Below, piece after piece: positions 7,425 to 15,854 of a stretch of 35,378 bases of DNA. This DNA comes from Chitinophagales bacterium (lineage in GTDB: Bacteria; Bacteroidota; Bacteroidia; Chitinophagales; JANQFB01): the NCBI GenBank assembly GCA_028278085.1, contig JANQFB010000243.1, positions 1 to 35,378 on the forward strand, in the 5' to 3' direction. The notes beneath the pieces are model-generated. The model had not been told where the DNA came from, searched no databases, and worked only from the letters and a program-made list of their open reading frames with translations. A program made the translations under genes and the position numbers. The number at the start of each line of letters is the position of its first letter. The stretch's first letter is position 1.

Positions 7425-10400
7425 ATGGCTTTTACGAGAGCAGGATTAAAGACTTTTTTATTTCCCGCAGGCTTAACCTTTCTCACGGTTATAGCAGGCG
7501 CCCAGCAACCGACGTATAAAAACTTTAATATCGACGACGGGTTGGCCGGCTCTTCGGTTTTTTATGCCTTCCAGGATTCCAGGGGATTCATCTGGTTCGC
7601 CACATCTACCGGGTTAAGCCGCTTCGATGGTACGAACTTCACCAACTATACCACCGCCGACGGGCTAACGGATAATGAGGTATTCACGATCCATGAAGAC
7701 AGCGAAGGGAGGATCTGGTTTTTGAACTACACCGGTATTCCATGTTATTATTACAACCAGCAGATCTATAATCCCGAAAATGAGCCGATGCTTCGAAAGT
7801 TCAGGTTCAAACAGTTTCTGCGGTCTTTCACGGAAGATCACAACCAACGGATATGGTTGTCGGATTTCGGTAATGTGGTTCACAGCCTGGACAGCCTGGG
7901 AAATACGTTTACCTACCCGGACATTCAAAAAAAGAAAATTACCCGGATCAGCGGTTTGTTTACGGACGACCGCAGACAGGTCAATATCATCGGACATATG
8001 CGGTTGGACAACGGGCCGGATCGAAACACATTATATTATAACCTGGAAAATAATACTTACCAGATCAGTGAATATCTGAACAATTACCAACGGTGCTCTT
8101 ATTACGACATAGCGGCCGATAACAGCCTTATCCGGGTAGCTGATGAAGGGCTTATTATGTACCGCTCCCAAAAGGAAAAACTAATCTTTTCCTTTGAAAA
8201 TACCCCTCACATCGGTTTGGTGAATATCGTTGCCTTCGATAAGCAGGAAAACATTTTTTTTGCCACCAACAAGCAAGTGGTTCAGTTGAAAAAGATCGAT
8301 AAGGAATGGCAGGTGGTCAGAACCTTGCTCCATGGAGAAAACGTTGCTTCGGTTTTGCATGACCGGGAAGGAAATTATTGGTTTACCACCCTTGGGAACG
8401 GTGTTTTTTATACGCCCTCCCTGGATGTGGTAACCTATACGGAAAACGATGAATTGAACAGCAATAAGATCTATGATGTTGTTCCCGACCAAAGCGGTGG
8501 CATTTGGTTTGGATCAGACAGGGGCTCCTATTATGTGTTAAAGGATGGGCAACTAAATGCCTATAACCTCGGTATTGCACAAATATTCGGGCAGGGAAGG
8601 GTTAGGAGGATCATCCCTGTTGAAGAGGGGGGGGCCTGGCTGCTGACCGACCTGGGACTCTTCCGGACCCGAGCGTATATCGCAACCAGCTATCAAATCA
8701 ATGCCAAAGCCCTGACGGTCGACCGGGATGGGACAACCTGGGTAGCTATGCCTCACCTGGTATTCGGCAGTCAATCGTTATACGGCTTGCGTATCAAACA
8801 CCTGGAGAACTATAAAGAAGTGATCCGCATTCCGGAAGTCCGGTCTACATCCCTGGTTATGGATGAGCAAGGTCGTCTGTTTATCGGCTCCCTGAGGGGT
8901 TTGATGGTCTGGGACGGCGATACTTTAACAAAGGTTTTTCATGAACAAAAAATATTGTCCCAGCAAATTACGGATATCCGGCAATCGGTCGATAGCAGCT
9001 TATGGATAGCCACTTCCGGAAGAGGGTTGGTCAGGATCAAGCATGATGAAATTTTACAGATCTCGAGGAAAAATGGCTTGAGCAGCGACATTTGCAAACG
9101 CCTTTTTACGGATGAAGATACGATTTGGGTTGCGACCAATAAGGGATTGAACAAGGTTTCCGTTGATGGGGCCGGTCAGATAAAGATCAGGGTTTATAAT
9201 TCCCTGGATGGGCTGGCATCCGATGAGGTTAACGGGGTCTGCAAAAAAGGCAAGGAGATATTTGTGGCAACAGCCAAGGGCCTGACCATATTCAGGGAAT
9301 CGGATATGAATAATTCGCTTTTTTCACCCCCGATCTATATGACGGATCTTCAGGCCGTCGGCCATTCCCTGCCGATCCATAAAATGAATACGATCCCCTT
9401 CCGGGACAATAATATTAAGATCGTGTTCAAAGGGATCTCTTTCCGCAAAGGAAACCAACTCCAATATAAATACAGGATCAGCAACCTGGATACCAATTGG
9501 CAATATACGCGGTCTGATCATGTTGAGATCCCCTCCATGCAGGCCGGGCTGCATACCTTCGAGGTGATGGCTGCCCACCAGGACGGTGATTGGAGTCCCG
9601 AGCCGGCTGTTATATCCTTTCAAATTCTGCATCCCTACTGGCAAACCTGGTGGTTTATTCTCCTGGTCATATTCCTCGGGGTAGACCTGGTTATTGTCTT
9701 TATCATCCTGGCCATTAAGCGGATCAGGAAAAATGAAAGGAAAAAAGCCCTGATCAACCAAAAGATCGCCGAATCGGAGCTCAAAGCCCTGCGGTCACAG
9801 ATGAACCCTCACTTTATTTCCAATTCCCTAAACTCCATCCAACGGTTTATCATCAAAAACAACCTGGATGATGCTTATGATTACCTGCAAAAGTTCGGTA
9901 CCCTGATCCGGATGATCCTGGAAAGTTCAAAATACCAGACCGTACCCCTGTCCATGGAAATAAAATCCATCCAGCTATACCTGGAGCTGGAATCCCTTCG
10001 GTTTGACAATAAATTCAACTATACGATCAGCAGTAATTTCGACCTGGAAGAAACCGAATTCAAGATCCCGGCCTTGCTCATCCAACCTTATGTGGAAAAT
10101 GCGATCTGGCATGGGATCATGCCCAGGCAGGATGGCGGGAGTGTCGATATACAGGTCGAAAAAAAAGATAATTTCCTGGTCTGCACTATTACCGATGACG
10201 GTATTGGCAGACACCGGTCGATGGAACTAAAAAGCAAACATCAGCAAAAAAGATCCTCTACCGGAATGAAGGTTACCCTGGACCGTCTTAAGATCCTCAA
10301 TTCCCAAAAAAACAGTAACTTAAATGTCGAAATTACTGACCTCAGGAATGACCGGGGAGAGGCGTCCGGCACAAAAGTAGAATTATTTATTCCGCTCTAA
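7425..10400 (+). CDS. Membrane sensor histidine kinase with periplasmic propeller, Y_Y_Y domain and LytS-type kinase core
   Basis: 991 residues from the ATG at 7425. A TTG 42 nt earlier is possible, but the ATG gives a clean signal peptide ending AGAQ. The periplasmic part holds two-component-regulator propeller repeats (GFIWFATSTGLSRFDG, GRIWFLN, GGIWFGSDRG, DSSLWIATSGRGLVRI, DTIWVATNKGLNKV). A Y_Y_Y-type beta domain follows at about residues 670-735 (LQYKYRISNLDTNWQY), then one membrane segment at about 742-766. The cytoplasmic kinase is the His_kinase/LytS type: phospho-acceptor His796 in QMNPHFISNSLNSIQ, N-box QPYVENAIWHGI, and DDGIG. No receiver or AraC domain is fused, unlike Bacteroides hybrid sensors. 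The partner is the LytTR regulator starting 10 nt downstream. The ligand is unknown. Confidence 0.93.
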   Translation: MAFTRAGLKTFLFPAGLTFLTVIAGAQQPTYKNFNIDDGLAGSSVFYAFQDSRGFIWFATSTGLSRFDGTNFTNYTTADGLTDNEVFTIHEDSEGRIWFLNYTGIPCYYYNQQIYNPENEPMLRKFRFKQFLRSFTEDHNQRIWLSDFGNVVHSLDSLGNTFTYPDIQKKKITRISGLFTDDRRQVNIIGHMRLDNGPDRNTLYYNLENNTYQISEYLNNYQRCSYYDIAADNSLIRVADEGLIMYRSQKEKLIFSFENTPHIGLVNIVAFDKQENIFFATNKQVVQLKKIDKEWQVVRTLLHGENVASVLHDREGNYWFTTLGNGVFYTPSLDVVTYTENDELNSNKIYDVVPDQSGGIWFGSDRGSYYVLKDGQLNAYNLGIAQIFGQGRVRRIIPVEEGGAWLLTDLGLFRTRAYIATSYQINAKALTVDRDGTTWVAMPHLVFGSQSLYGLRIKHLENYKEVIRIPEVRSTSLVMDEQGRLFIGSLRGLMVWDGDTLTKVFHEQKILSQQITDIRQSVDSSLWIATSGRGLVRIKHDEILQISRKNGLSSDICKRLFTDEDTIWVATNKGLNKVSVDGAGQIKIRVYNSLDGLASDEVNGVCKKGKEIFVATAKGLTIFRESDMNNSLFSPPIYMTDLQAVGHSLPIHKMNTIPFRDNNIKIVFKGISFRKGNQLQYKYRISNLDTNWQYTRSDHVEIPSMQAGLHTFEVMAAHQDGDWSPEPAVISFQILHPYWQTWWFILLVIFLGVDLVIVFIILAIKRIRKNERKKALINQKIAESELKALRSQMNPHFISNSLNSIQRFIIKNNLDDAYDYLQKFGTLIRMILESSKYQTVPLSMEIKSIQLYLELESLRFDNKFNYTISSNFDLEETEFKIPALLIQPYVENAIWHGIMPRQDGGSVDIQVEKKDNFLVCTITDDGIGRHRSMELKSKHQQKRSSTGMKVTLDRLKILNSQKNSNLNVEITDLRNDRGEASGTKVELFIPL

Positions 10401-10410
10401 ATTTCAAGGT

Positions 10411-11154
10411 GTGTTCAAAACAGTTCTGATAGATGACGAAAGCAGCGGCCGTGACATATTGAGTTCACTGCTCAAAAAGATAAGCCCTGATATTACCGTT
10501 GTTGCTGAAGCCGGAAACGTAGAAGATGCCATCCATGCTATCGATAAACATCATCCGGATCTCGTATTTCTCGATGTAGAAATGCCCACCGGAAGCGGCT
10601 TTGATGTGCTGGAAGGCATCCAATCCAATAGTTTTGAGGTCATCTTCATTACTGCCTTCCAGGAATATGCCGTTGAAGCCTTTAAATATTCCGCAGTCGA
10701 TTATTTGCTGAAACCGATCAATAAAGACGACCTCAGCAAGGCTGTTCAGAAGGCTATCAAGCAATTGGAATTGAAATCACAGGACGAAAGGGTTCATTTT
10801 CTCCTGGAGACACTTCGCTCCAAATCCGATATGCCTAAAAAGATCATGCTACCGACAAACGACGGCTTTCAACTCTTCCATATCGACGATATTTCCAGGT
10901 GCCAGAGCGAAGGTAATTACACCCGGTTTTTTAAAACAGACGGCAAAACAGAATTGGTGAGTAAAACCATGAAAGAGTACGAATCGCTGCTCTCCCAGCA
11001 TGGCTTCTTCAGGATACACCGCTCCCACATCATCAACCTCAAGCACATTGTTCGATATATCAAAGGCAAGGGCGGCGAAGTGGTGATGAGTGACGGGGCT
11101 GTGCTCGATGTATCGAGGGAAAAGAAGGATTCCCTGATCAAAATGCTCACCTGA
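10411..11154 (+). CDS. LytTR-family response regulator
   Basis: 247 residues, GTG start. The receiver domain (1-120) shows the acidic pair Asp8/Asp9, phospho-acceptor Asp55 in LVFLDVEMP, Thr81 in FITAF and Lys101 in LLKPI, so it should be phosphorylatable. The LytTR DNA-binding domain occupies about 145-245, with the typical CQSEGNYTRFF, FFRIHRSHIINLKHI and GAVLDVSREKKD blocks. It begins 10 nt after the sensor kinase stop and is its evident cognate partner. A 7-bp hairpin 30 nt after the stop may end this operon. LytTR regulators bind paired short direct repeats; I could not identify such sites upstream of the surface-protein genes that follow, so their control by this pair is only inferred. 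Confidence 0.95.
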   Translation: MFKTVLIDDESSGRDILSSLLKKISPDITVVAEAGNVEDAIHAIDKHHPDLVFLDVEMPTGSGFDVLEGIQSNSFEVIFITAFQEYAVEAFKYSAVDYLLKPINKDDLSKAVQKAIKQLELKSQDERVHFLLETLRSKSDMPKKIMLPTNDGFQLFHIDDISRCQSEGNYTRFFKTDGKTELVSKTMKEYESLLSQHGFFRIHRSHIINLKHIVRYIKGKGGEVVMSDGAVLDVSREKKDSLIKMLT

Positions 11155-11183
11155 GCCTTTCCATTCCCATTTATCCCGGTTTT

Positions 11184-11210
11184 CGGACAGTTCAATATTT
11201 CATCTGTCCG
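11184..11210 (+). terminator. Hairpin after the LytTR regulator
   Basis: CGGACAG (11184-11190) and CTGTCCG (11204-11210) form a perfect 7-bp stem with a 13-nt loop, 30 nt after the regulator stop. The following GTTTGATAATTCT is only weakly T-rich, so termination is plausible rather than proven. Confidence 0.45.
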
Positions 11211-11308
11211 GTTTGATAATTCTCGTACCACAGGAGCTAGGATTTAACCTAGATTTGACCGCATTAGGCTTACTTTCTCCAGTAAGCACAACCAAAAAAA
11301 TCAGACCT

Positions 11309-12784
11309 ATGAAAACTAAAATGCGTTACTTCATGTTACTGCTGTCCATTACCGGAACAGCTTTTACTTTACAGGCGCAATATGGCGTTATACAGGGAGA
11401 TCTTACCGGATCTACTACTGTTTTACATACGACCAAAAGCGTGGGTATCGGCACGAACAGTCCGGCCAAGCAATTACACCTCAACAGGAATGTACTGGTT
11501 TCTCCCGACGGTGCCATTAATACGACTATCCGCTTGCAATCAAAGCTGGGATTCGGCACCCAACCCAGTATTTGGGATATCACCAGTTCCAGCGGCGGTG
11601 GTTTTACCATCGGCAACGAGGTCAGCGGGATCTCCAATACAAGGATATTTGTGAGAGGTGATGGATTCGTGGGTATCGGCACCACAGCGCCTCCGGGAAA
11701 ATTAACCGTAGCCGACGCAACAAACTCTTCCCTGTTCGTGAAGAACCTGGCGGTCGGCGCCAGCCTTCAATTGGCGGTGGCCCGGAATAACGGGGCCTGG
11801 TCGTCATTGGCCAATCCCGGTGATGTGGTTATCGGACCCAAGGGAGGCAAATCCGTCGACCTGATCCTGTCGGCGCAAAATTCCAATAATGGCGCGATCC
11901 GCTTTGCCAGCGGGCCCATCAATAGCGATAAAGAACTGATGACCATACTTCCCAATGGCAATGTCGGTGTGGGTATGAACACTCCATTTGTCAAAATGGT
12001 GGTAGCAGATGACGTGAACCCATCCATCCATGTGACTGCTCCGTCGGCAGGTGCGAATCTTCAATTATCCGTGGCCACCTGTTCCTGGTGCTTTTCTTCC
12101 CTGGCAACCAAAGGCGATGTGGTGATCGGTGCAAAACATGGTCAATCGGAAGATGTGATCATTTCCGCCCAAAGTTCCCGGCACGGATCCATTCGTTTCC
12201 AAACGATGGCACCCGGCGCTGTTAACGGGAATGTCGATAAAACCGAGCGGGTGACCATCACCGGCAAAGGAAGGGTCGGGATCGGTATTAAAAATCCATT
12301 TGCCGGATTGCATTTAAAATCCGGGGAGAATTGGGGCACACCATTGTGGATCGATGCATCACACTCCAGCGGCGGCAAGGTATGGTCTATCCAGGCAACC
12401 ACTAATGCCCATTATCTGGGCGGCGGGCGCCTGGTTATTAAAGAAGAAGGCGTTGTGGATATGGTAACCATCACCGGAGGCACTGTCCGGAAATTCTCCG
12501 TTAACGGATTGATCACGGCACAGGAGGTAAAAGTAAACATGACCAGCTTCCCCGATTATGTATTCGACGAAGACTACTATCTGAGACCTTTACCGGAAGT
12601 AGCCGCTTATATCGACGAACATCATCATCTGCCGGATATACCTTCAGCCGAAACCGTCGAAGCGGATGGGATCGGGCTGGGAGAGCTCAATAAATTACTT
12701 TTGCAGAAGGTGGAAGAGCTGACCTTGTACATGATCGAGCAACAAAAAGAGATCGATGGGTTGAAAGCACAACTGGAACAATAG
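11309..12784 (+). CDS. Secreted tail-fibre-like surface protein with VGIG repeats and C-terminal coiled coil
   Basis: 491 residues from the ATG at 11309. The open frame extends 32 codons further upstream, but the ATG opens a clean signal peptide (MKTKMRYFMLLLSITG..., cleavage after LQAQ). Four VGIG-type motifs (VGIGTNSPAKQLHL, VGIGTTAPPGKLTV, VGVGMNTPFVKMVV, VGIGIKNPFAGLHL) mark beta units like those of phage-tail-fibre-related proteins common in Bacteroidota. Two units of about 98 residues (about 11689-11923 and 11983-12214) are clear internal duplicates sharing NLQLSVA/SLQLAVA, GDVVIG and SAQ(N/S)S. The C-terminus has VFDEDYYLRPLPEVAAYI, HHLPDIPSA, then a heptad-like helix LLLQKVEELTLYMIEQQKEIDGL, suggesting trimerisation. 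No T9SS domain is seen. It is followed 42 nt later by a T9SS cargo gene. Confidence 0.82.
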   Translation: MKTKMRYFMLLLSITGTAFTLQAQYGVIQGDLTGSTTVLHTTKSVGIGTNSPAKQLHLNRNVLVSPDGAINTTIRLQSKLGFGTQPSIWDITSSSGGGFTIGNEVSGISNTRIFVRGDGFVGIGTTAPPGKLTVADATNSSLFVKNLAVGASLQLAVARNNGAWSSLANPGDVVIGPKGGKSVDLILSAQNSNNGAIRFASGPINSDKELMTILPNGNVGVGMNTPFVKMVVADDVNPSIHVTAPSAGANLQLSVATCSWCFSSLATKGDVVIGAKHGQSEDVIISAQSSRHGSIRFQTMAPGAVNGNVDKTERVTITGKGRVGIGIKNPFAGLHLKSGENWGTPLWIDASHSSGGKVWSIQATTNAHYLGGGRLVIKEEGVVDMVTITGGTVRKFSVNGLITAQEVKVNMTSFPDYVFDEDYYLRPLPEVAAYIDEHHHLPDIPSAETVEADGIGLGELNKLLLQKVEELTLYMIEQQKEIDGLKAQLEQ

Positions 12785-12826
12785 AATCGCTTTAATGAAT
12801 TCGTCATGTTATTAAATTCCAGGATC

Positions 12827-14182
12827 ATGAAAAAAATTAAACGATCAGGGTTGTTGCTGGCCATACTTGTTATCATATGCAGCAACTCTTATGAATCCGA
12901 TGCTCAATGCAATAAGCATTTGGCAGATATCGACCTTCATATAAAAGCTAACAAACGAAGGTCGAAACCCTCTACGTCATTCAAGCATAAAATGAAAGAG
13001 CCGGTCGGTAATATATATCGTGTGTTGAAAGCGGATATTGAATTCGACAACAATGCCGACTATGATCTGAGCGCTTTCGGCAATGACACGGCCGACTGGA
13101 ACAAAGTGCTGTTTATTTCGACCTTGCCGGCCTATTGGGGAGGGCGCTGGAGTGTCAGGTTAGGCTGGCGTTGGAGCTTGCACCGCAATAAGATGGAATT
13201 GGGTCTGTACACCCATATTAACCACAAGAACAATGGGGCCGGAAGGCACCGGGAATTCCTATCCCTGGACGAATTTGTGGACAAAAATGTGAGCTTTCCC
13301 GCCGAATTGATCTTTGAAGAATTCGGTTTATATGCCCGGGCAGGGGATCATGCCTATGCCATCAGGCGGGATATGGATTTCAATACCAACAAGAAAAAAA
13401 CGGGTGTCCGGAAGAACGCTTATTTCGGCGGAACGCAAAAAGCGCCTCACCGCATCGATATCGATCTGCGGAATATGGATGTCGATTGCACGCCGATCTG
13501 GTTCGATGCACCGCATAAAGGTTTCAGCAGAAGCCGTTGGTATAGCGGTGAAAACCTTTCCTACTTTGCCAGTAAAACGATCACTGCATCGATCCTGGCC
13601 TATAAAACGGGAGAAGTGCCCATGAACGGAACAGGTGAAAGGTATACGGTGGTGGAAAATGGTTCTACCCTCGATTTCACGGCTTGCGAGGAGATCACTT
13701 TAAAGGACGGATTTCATGCGGAAGCCGGCTCGGATTTTCATGCGGAGATAATTGCCTGTCGTTTGCCCGGACCTGTTCAACCTCCGGATCCGATCACCGA
13801 AGATAAAGAGGCTGCCCGGAAGCCTGCTGCTGCAGATGAAGATCCGGTTGCCAATAGCGAAGCGGTAAGCGAAAGGGAATGGGTTGATGAGGAATTTCAT
13901 GAAAATCTGGCTATACCGGCGGAGACCAGCTTTAATTGTTATCCTAACCCGTTCACAGATCATTTTAATATCTCGTTCAGCCTGCATCAACAAGACCAGG
14001 TTTCATTGACGATCTATAATTTGTCGGGAATCGTTGTCGATCGGTTGGTGGAACAGGTTAGTTATGAAGCCGGAAACTATCGATTCGAATATGCTACCGC
14101 CCATTTGCCCAAAGGGGTTTATATCTGTTTATTGAGAACCAGTGATCAGTCTTTGTATCGAAAAATGATGAAACAGGACTAA
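12827..14182 (+). CDS. T9SS type A sorting-domain protein with repetitive beta 'DGFHAEAGS' segment
   Basis: 451 residues from the ATG at 12827. An in-frame ATG 21 nt earlier would place extra residues before the signal peptide MKKIKRSGLLLAILVIICSNS. The N-terminal 250 residues are not recognised. Around residues 250-310 ITASILAYKTG...LDFTACEEITLKDGFHAEAGSDFHAEI matches a short repeated-strand module that Bacteroidota secreted proteins often carry before the sorting domain. An acidic linker follows, then the T9SS C-terminal domain: YPNPFTDHFNISF, VSLTIYNLSGIVV and LPKGVYICLL, ending YRKMM. It should be exported by the type IX system and attached to or released from the surface. It probably shares a transcript with the preceding tail-fibre-like gene. 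Its substrate or partner is unknown. Confidence 0.85.
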   Translation: MKKIKRSGLLLAILVIICSNSYESDAQCNKHLADIDLHIKANKRRSKPSTSFKHKMKEPVGNIYRVLKADIEFDNNADYDLSAFGNDTADWNKVLFISTLPAYWGGRWSVRLGWRWSLHRNKMELGLYTHINHKNNGAGRHREFLSLDEFVDKNVSFPAELIFEEFGLYARAGDHAYAIRRDMDFNTNKKKTGVRKNAYFGGTQKAPHRIDIDLRNMDVDCTPIWFDAPHKGFSRSRWYSGENLSYFASKTITASILAYKTGEVPMNGTGERYTVVENGSTLDFTACEEITLKDGFHAEAGSDFHAEIIACRLPGPVQPPDPITEDKEAARKPAAADEDPVANSEAVSEREWVDEEFHENLAIPAETSFNCYPNPFTDHFNISFSLHQQDQVSLTIYNLSGIVVDRLVEQVSYEAGNYRFEYATAHLPKGVYICLLRTSDQSLYRKMMKQD

Positions 14183-14208
14183 GGATAAACAGTATGCGTA
14201 GACCGGTG

Positions 14209-14275
14209 GGAGGTTGTCTCGGAAGATCAATTTTTCAGTTTTAGCAGAAATTCACCCGCTTTTGAGACAACCTCC
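14209..14275. repeat. Inverted repeat resembling IS/MITE ends (or a bidirectional terminator)
   Basis: GGAGGTTGTCTC (14209-14220) and GAGACAACCTCC (14264-14275) are perfect 12-bp inverted repeats around 43 nt with no coding potential. GAGGTTGTCTC resembles terminal inverted repeats of some insertion sequences, so this may be a miniature relic. Its position between the convergent ends of the T9SS gene (14182) and the small membrane protein gene (14280) also fits a terminator, although the stem is not followed by a T-run on either strand. No target-site duplication is obvious. Confidence 0.5.
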
Positions 14276-14277
14276 GT

Positions 14278-14427
14278 TCACCGTAACAATTTAATGATCA
14301 AAAGGATCACCCCCACCAGGAATAGCACAATAGCCAAACGGTTGATATGGTGCATGATCTTGATGTTTGTGTTCTTCGGACCGTCGGGACCGCCCTTTTT
14401 AAACAGATCGACAAAGTATTTTAACAT
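14278..14427 (-). CDS. Small membrane protein, DUF6728-like (49 residues)
   Basis: This reverse-strand frame runs from the ATG at 14427 to TGA at 14278-14280. The product begins MLKYFVDLFKKGGPDGPKNT, followed by NIKIMHHINRLAIVLF and a single hydrophobic segment (about residues 31-47) ending in IIKLLR. Length, the positively charged N-terminus with a KxGPDGPKN stretch, the MHxINR(L/I) motif and the C-terminal membrane helix match, from memory, the Bacteroidota family DUF6728. Its function is unknown. It probably inserts with the N-terminus in the cytoplasm. The coding-like codon use and the conserved pattern make it more than a chance frame. It sits alone between the inverted repeat and a gene-free stretch. 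Confidence 0.72.
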   Translation of the reverse strand: MLKYFVDLFKKGGPDGPKNTNIKIMHHINRLAIVLFLVGVILLIIKLLR

Positions 14428-14853
14428 GATCGGTGAAGGAGTATGGATACTTTGATATAATGGGCTGCAACTAAAGATAACATAATTGTACTTACCTGTT
14501 CAACCTCGCCGAAGAAAAAAGGAGCGAACCTAAGTCCACTCCTTACCACTTTAAAATGGATTTAACATTGCATCTTTATGGCATCCATCCGGGATACCGC
14601 TTTGATCTTCCGGAAATTTTATTGGCTTTAGGTTTTATCAAAGGAATATCGTTCAACAACCATATATCAGTCAAGTATTTTAACGTATACATGTGATCTT
14701 TGATAACAATTAGTGCCGAATTGTTCCTAAATAAGGATCAAATATTCCCGTGAAGGGATGAAGACGGTCTTATCTTCAACGAGGTAGAAAGAGGTAGAAA
14801 GGATAGTATTCGGGGTCTTATTCAGGCCTGGTGAACCAGGATCTTCAACGTTC
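14428..14853. other. Gene-free stretch (about 426 nt)
   Basis: I see no supported gene here. It should hold the promoter of the 49-residue membrane protein and the 3' region of the DUF6089 gene. A 7-bp stem AACAATT/AATTGTT with a 7-nt loop lies at 14705-14725, and GAGGTAGAAA occurs twice in tandem near 14781-14800. A forward 46-codon frame at 14556-14696 has no recognisable features. Confidence 0.6.
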
Positions 14854-15783
14854 CTATTTGCTGGTAGATTTCCAATTGATGAAGTAGGTCGCCCGGATCA
14901 TCAAGGTATGGTAATAATCCTTGTACTTGGGATTACCTCTGGGCGCACCCACTCCCTGCACATCATCACGAATGGAACTGTCCACCCGGTCTGACATGGT
15001 TACCGCTCTCCTTCCATTGGGTGTTTGAGCCAGTTCGGTAAAATCCGGATATACCGTGCTGACATCATCCAGGTAATCCGTAAAGGTTTTCCGGATATTC
15101 GTTTCCACGCCCAGGGTTAGCAGTTTGGAGCAGAAAAATTTGATGCCAAAGCCAAAGGGTACGGATATCTGCCACAATTTATAGGGTTCCGGATATTTGC
15201 TTTCCAACACTTCACCGGATTGGTTGGTCGACTGTATATATTGCCCCTCGGTACCCAGGGGTTGAAGGTCAACCCAGGTGCCATTCAGTTCCGCTTTCGG
15301 ATTGAAGTGAAATACGGATGCCCCGATATGAAAATAGGGAGAGCAGAAAGTTCCCATCTTATAATAATAGCTGGTCGATAAATTCGGATTCTTAAAGATC
15401 TCGTATACCGCAGAAATACTGGCTTCGTAAATCCGGGATCGGAAATGAAGATTTCTGGCCCGATGGGTATCATATCTCGAGATGACGTCATTGGAATAAA
15501 TGGTCCCTACCGTCAATTCCACACGGGTTGAGATCCTCGGCCTGAGGTAATAATTCCAGGCAGCGGAAACGGCCGGCCTCAGGAATCTTGTCTCGAGGCC
15601 AAAATCCGCCAGGTCTCCCCAGTAACCCATAACGCCATTGCTGTAGGTAACAGTCATCGGGTTTTGATTATACAAAGAAAAAGGATTCTGAAACTTGGAC
15701 TTTGGTGCGTTTTGACCCCAAACCGGAAATGTTGCGGCCAGCAAAAAGCAAATGCAAATTGCTGAAATAAGTTGCCTGGTCAT
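14854..15783 (-). CDS. Outer-membrane beta-barrel-like protein, DUF6089 family
   Basis: 309 residues. A signal peptide ends at VWGQ (about residue 24). The body alternates aromatic and polar residues as in an outer-membrane barrel (AWNYYLRPRISTRVELTVG, YYYKMGTFCSPYFHIGASV). It contains the block FHFNPKAELNGTWVDLQPLGTEGQ, which I recognise as typical of the DUF6089 family, along with LHFRSRIYEASI and VPFGFGIKFF. The C-terminus ends YYHTLMIRATYFINW, a plausible last strand. A strong Bacteroidota promoter lies upstream. The preceding gene in the same direction (DUF6340-like) is separated by a perfect palindrome, so this is probably its own transcription unit. Function unknown; a structural or assembly role in the envelope is the family's usual guess. 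Confidence 0.72.
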   Translation of the reverse strand: MTRQLISAICICFLLAATFPVWGQNAPKSKFQNPFSLYNQNPMTVTYSNGVMGYWGDLADFGLETRFLRPAVSAAWNYYLRPRISTRVELTVGTIYSNDVISRYDTHRARNLHFRSRIYEASISAVYEIFKNPNLSTSYYYKMGTFCSPYFHIGASVFHFNPKAELNGTWVDLQPLGTEGQYIQSTNQSGEVLESKYPEPYKLWQISVPFGFGIKFFCSKLLTLGVETNIRKTFTDYLDDVSTVYPDFTELAQTPNGRRAVTMSDRVDSSIRDDVQGVGAPRGNPKYKDYYHTLMIRATYFINWKSTSK

Positions 15784-15817
15784 GAGAACTATGGTTTAAA
15801 TAAGGGGGGTCTCCTTA

Positions 15818-15849
15818 CAAATATAAGAAAAAACAGTGCACTTGTCAAA
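15818..15849 (-). promoter_or_regulatory. Bacteroidota-type promoter (TTTG-N20-TATATTTG) for the DUF6089 gene
   Basis: Read on the minus strand, TTTG (15846-15849) lies 20 nt before TATATTTG (15818-15825). This matches the Bacteroidota sigma-ABfr consensus -33 TTTG / -7 TAnnTTTG with typical spacing. Transcription would begin about 25-30 nt before the ATG at 15783. Confidence 0.75.
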
Positions 15850-15854
15850 TTCAG

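Noticed and set aside
14556-14696. 46-codon forward frame in the gene-free stretch
   Set aside because: No motif, signal or membrane segment recognised, and no close partner gene; it may be a chance frame.
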